DNA from: Rhodobacteraceae bacterium CCMM004 | GTDB lineage: Bacteria > Pseudomonadota > Alphaproteobacteria > Rhodobacterales > Rhodobacteraceae | Assembly: GCA_004005435.1 (NCBI GenBank) | Contig: RZWH01000008.1 | Coordinates: 124,001 to 188,000 of the forward strand | DNA length: 64,000 bases | Direction: 5' to 3' | Shown here: piece by piece, positions 62,969 through 64,000 of the stretch | How positions within the stretch are numbered: position 1 is the stretch's first letter | How the letters are laid out: every line of letters starts with the position of its first letter | The notes under the pieces: model-generated | Told to the model about the DNA's origin: nothing | Seen by the model: only the letters and a program-made list of their open reading frames with translations | Databases searched by the model: none | Made by a program: the position numbers and the translations under genes

Positions 62969-64000
62969 TCCGCGCGGCCGCGGCCGTCCTTGCCCTGACC
63001 GCGGCCGCGTCGCTGCCCGGTCCGGGGGCGGCCGATGCGCCGCTGCCGGTCCCGGCCGACACGTGCGCGGATGCCGACTGGGCGGCCGCCGCCCGCGACC
63101 GCAGCCTGGCCCCTCACCTGGGCCTCCCGCCGCTGATCCATCCCCCCGACAACCCGCCCACGGCCGAGAAGATCGCCCTGGGGCGCAAGCTGTTCTTCGA
63201 CCGGCGCCTGTCGATCAACGGCACCATGTCCTGCGCCATGTGCCACGTCCCCGAGCAGGGCTTCGCCAACCGCGAGCTGGCCACGGCGGTGGGCGTCGAG
63301 GGACGGAGCAACAGGCGCAACGCCCCCACCCTGATCAATGTCGGCCACCTCGACCCGCTGTTCCACGACGGCCGCGACCACGCCCTGGAGACCCAGTTCG
63401 TCGCGCCGCTGGTGGCCCGCAACGAGATGGCGAACCCCTCTGCGGGGCGTGTCGTCGCCGCGCTGAACGGGATGCCGGACTACCGCCCGCTGTTTGACCG
63501 GGCGTTCGGCGCGCCCGCCTCGCTTGACCGGATCGGGATGGCGCTCGGCGCCTATCAGCGCAGCCTGACGGTGGGCGACAGCGCCTTCGACCGCTGGCGG
63601 TTCGGCGGCGACGCGGGCGCCCTGGACACGGCGGCCCAACGCGGCTTCGCCCTCTTCACCGGCCGGGCGGACTGCGCGAGCTGCCATACCGTCGGCGCCG
63701 CAGACGCGCTCTTCACCGACCAGGGGTTCCACGACACGGGCTACGGGCGGATGCGCGAGGCCCAGCGGCAGGCGCCGCCGCCCACACTCACCGTGGAGGT
63801 GGCGCCGGGCGTCGTCCACGAGGTCGACTTCGACATCGTCCGTGCCGTGGCCGCGCCCAGGTTCGCCGATCTCGGCCGCTACGAGGTGACCGAGGATCCG
63901 GCCGACCGCTGGCTGTTCCGCACGCCGTCGCTGCGCAATGTCGGACTGACCCCGCCCTACATGCACGACGGCGCGCTGGGGACGCTGGACGACGTGCTGG
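62965..64000 (+). CDS. MauG-like diheme cytochrome c peroxidase, 3' part outside window
   Basis: The gene is open to the end of the window (345 codons seen). It starts at GTG 62965 inside the SCO stop (GTGA). A signal peptide (VIRAAAAVLALTAAASLPGPGAA) is followed by 'LGRKLFFDRRLSINGTMSCAMCHVPEQGF' with the first heme site CAMCH at about residues 90-94, 'RNAPTLINVGHLDPLFHDGRD', a second heme site CASCH at about 237-241, and 'FRTPSLRNVGLTPPYMHDGALGTLDDV'. MauG-type proteins oxidise protein residues to form cofactors. In mtoX operons it is thought to mature the oxidase. Confidence 0.9.
   Translation, partial: MIRAAAAVLALTAAASLPGPGAADAPLPVPADTCADADWAAAARDRSLAPHLGLPPLIHPPDNPPTAEKIALGRKLFFDRRLSINGTMSCAMCHVPEQGFANRELATAVGVEGRSNRRNAPTLINVGHLDPLFHDGRDHALETQFVAPLVARNEMANPSAGRVVAALNGMPDYRPLFDRAFGAPASLDRIGMALGAYQRSLTVGDSAFDRWRFGGDAGALDTAAQRGFALFTGRADCASCHTVGAADALFTDQGFHDTGYGRMREAQRQAPPPTLTVEVAPGVVHEVDFDIVRAVAAPRFADLGRYEVTEDPADRWLFRTPSLRNVGLTPPYMHDGALGTLDDVL

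Overview
The window looks like chromosome of a high-GC (about 70 %) alphaproteobacterium, most likely a denitrifying member of the Rhodobacterales/Paracoccaceae. This is inferred from the Paracoccus/Rhodobacter-type nir-nor gene order, a NirDL fusion, NirI, NnrS, NnrU and an ALAS-type HemA, and from the density of sugar and amine ABC transporters. No tRNA, rRNA, insertion sequence, CRISPR or phage gene was seen. Genes are tightly packed, often with 4-base ATGA/GTGA overlaps.

Region 1 (1-18691) is a denitrification island. On the minus strand lies nirS-nirE-nirC-nirF-nirDL-nirG-nirH (cytochrome cd1 nitrite reductase and heme d1 synthesis). It is divergent from nirI-nnrS and followed by norCBQDEF (NO reductase and its assembly factors). 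A Dnr/NnrR-type Crp/Fnr regulator and 5-aminolevulinate synthase (hemA) follow on the minus strand, then nnrU. Three almost identical TTGAC-N4-GTTAA boxes sit in front of nirS/nirI, norC and hemA-dnr and tie nitrite reduction, NO reduction, heme supply and the regulator together.

Region 2 (19393-28904, minus) is a nine-gene amino-sugar/sugar operon. It holds a binding protein, two permeases, a ROK repressor, an ATPase, a Gfo/Idh oxidoreductase, a SIS-domain isomerase, a ROK kinase and an unexpected PP2C-type phosphatase. A perfect 9+9 palindrome in front of the binding-protein gene is the likely ROK operator. Gene-poor sequence (18692-19392) separates it from region 1.

Region 3 (29198-44807) begins with an IclR regulator, a Gfo/Idh enzyme and a MaoC hydratase, then continues as an uninterrupted 15-gene plus-strand run. 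This run encodes a second MaoC protein that lacks the catalytic His, a leaderless binding-protein-like polypeptide, a family III CoA-transferase, a sugar ABC transporter, and a non-phosphorylative sugar-acid pathway (enolase-superfamily dehydratase, mutarotase, RraA-type aldolase, two-subunit UxaA dehydratase, SDR dehydrogenase, FAH hydrolase, amidohydrolase/lactonase).

Region 4 (44816-55575) has a LysR regulator divergent from two ureohydrolases that flank a kinase and a class III PLP enzyme. A NitT/TauT-type ABC transporter, two SDR enzymes and a polysaccharide-deacetylase-fold hydrolase follow. It looks like an unassigned pathway for a guanidino or related nitrogen compound and is the best candidate for an undescribed system here.

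Region 5 (55580-64000) handles methionine and methanethiol: an mdeR-mdeA-mdeB-like unit (Lrp regulator, methionine gamma-lyase, 2-oxoacid dehydrogenase E1) with a clear operator, a strong terminator, then IclR-mtoX-SCO-mauG (methanethiol oxidase and maturation proteins). The last gene runs off the end of the window.
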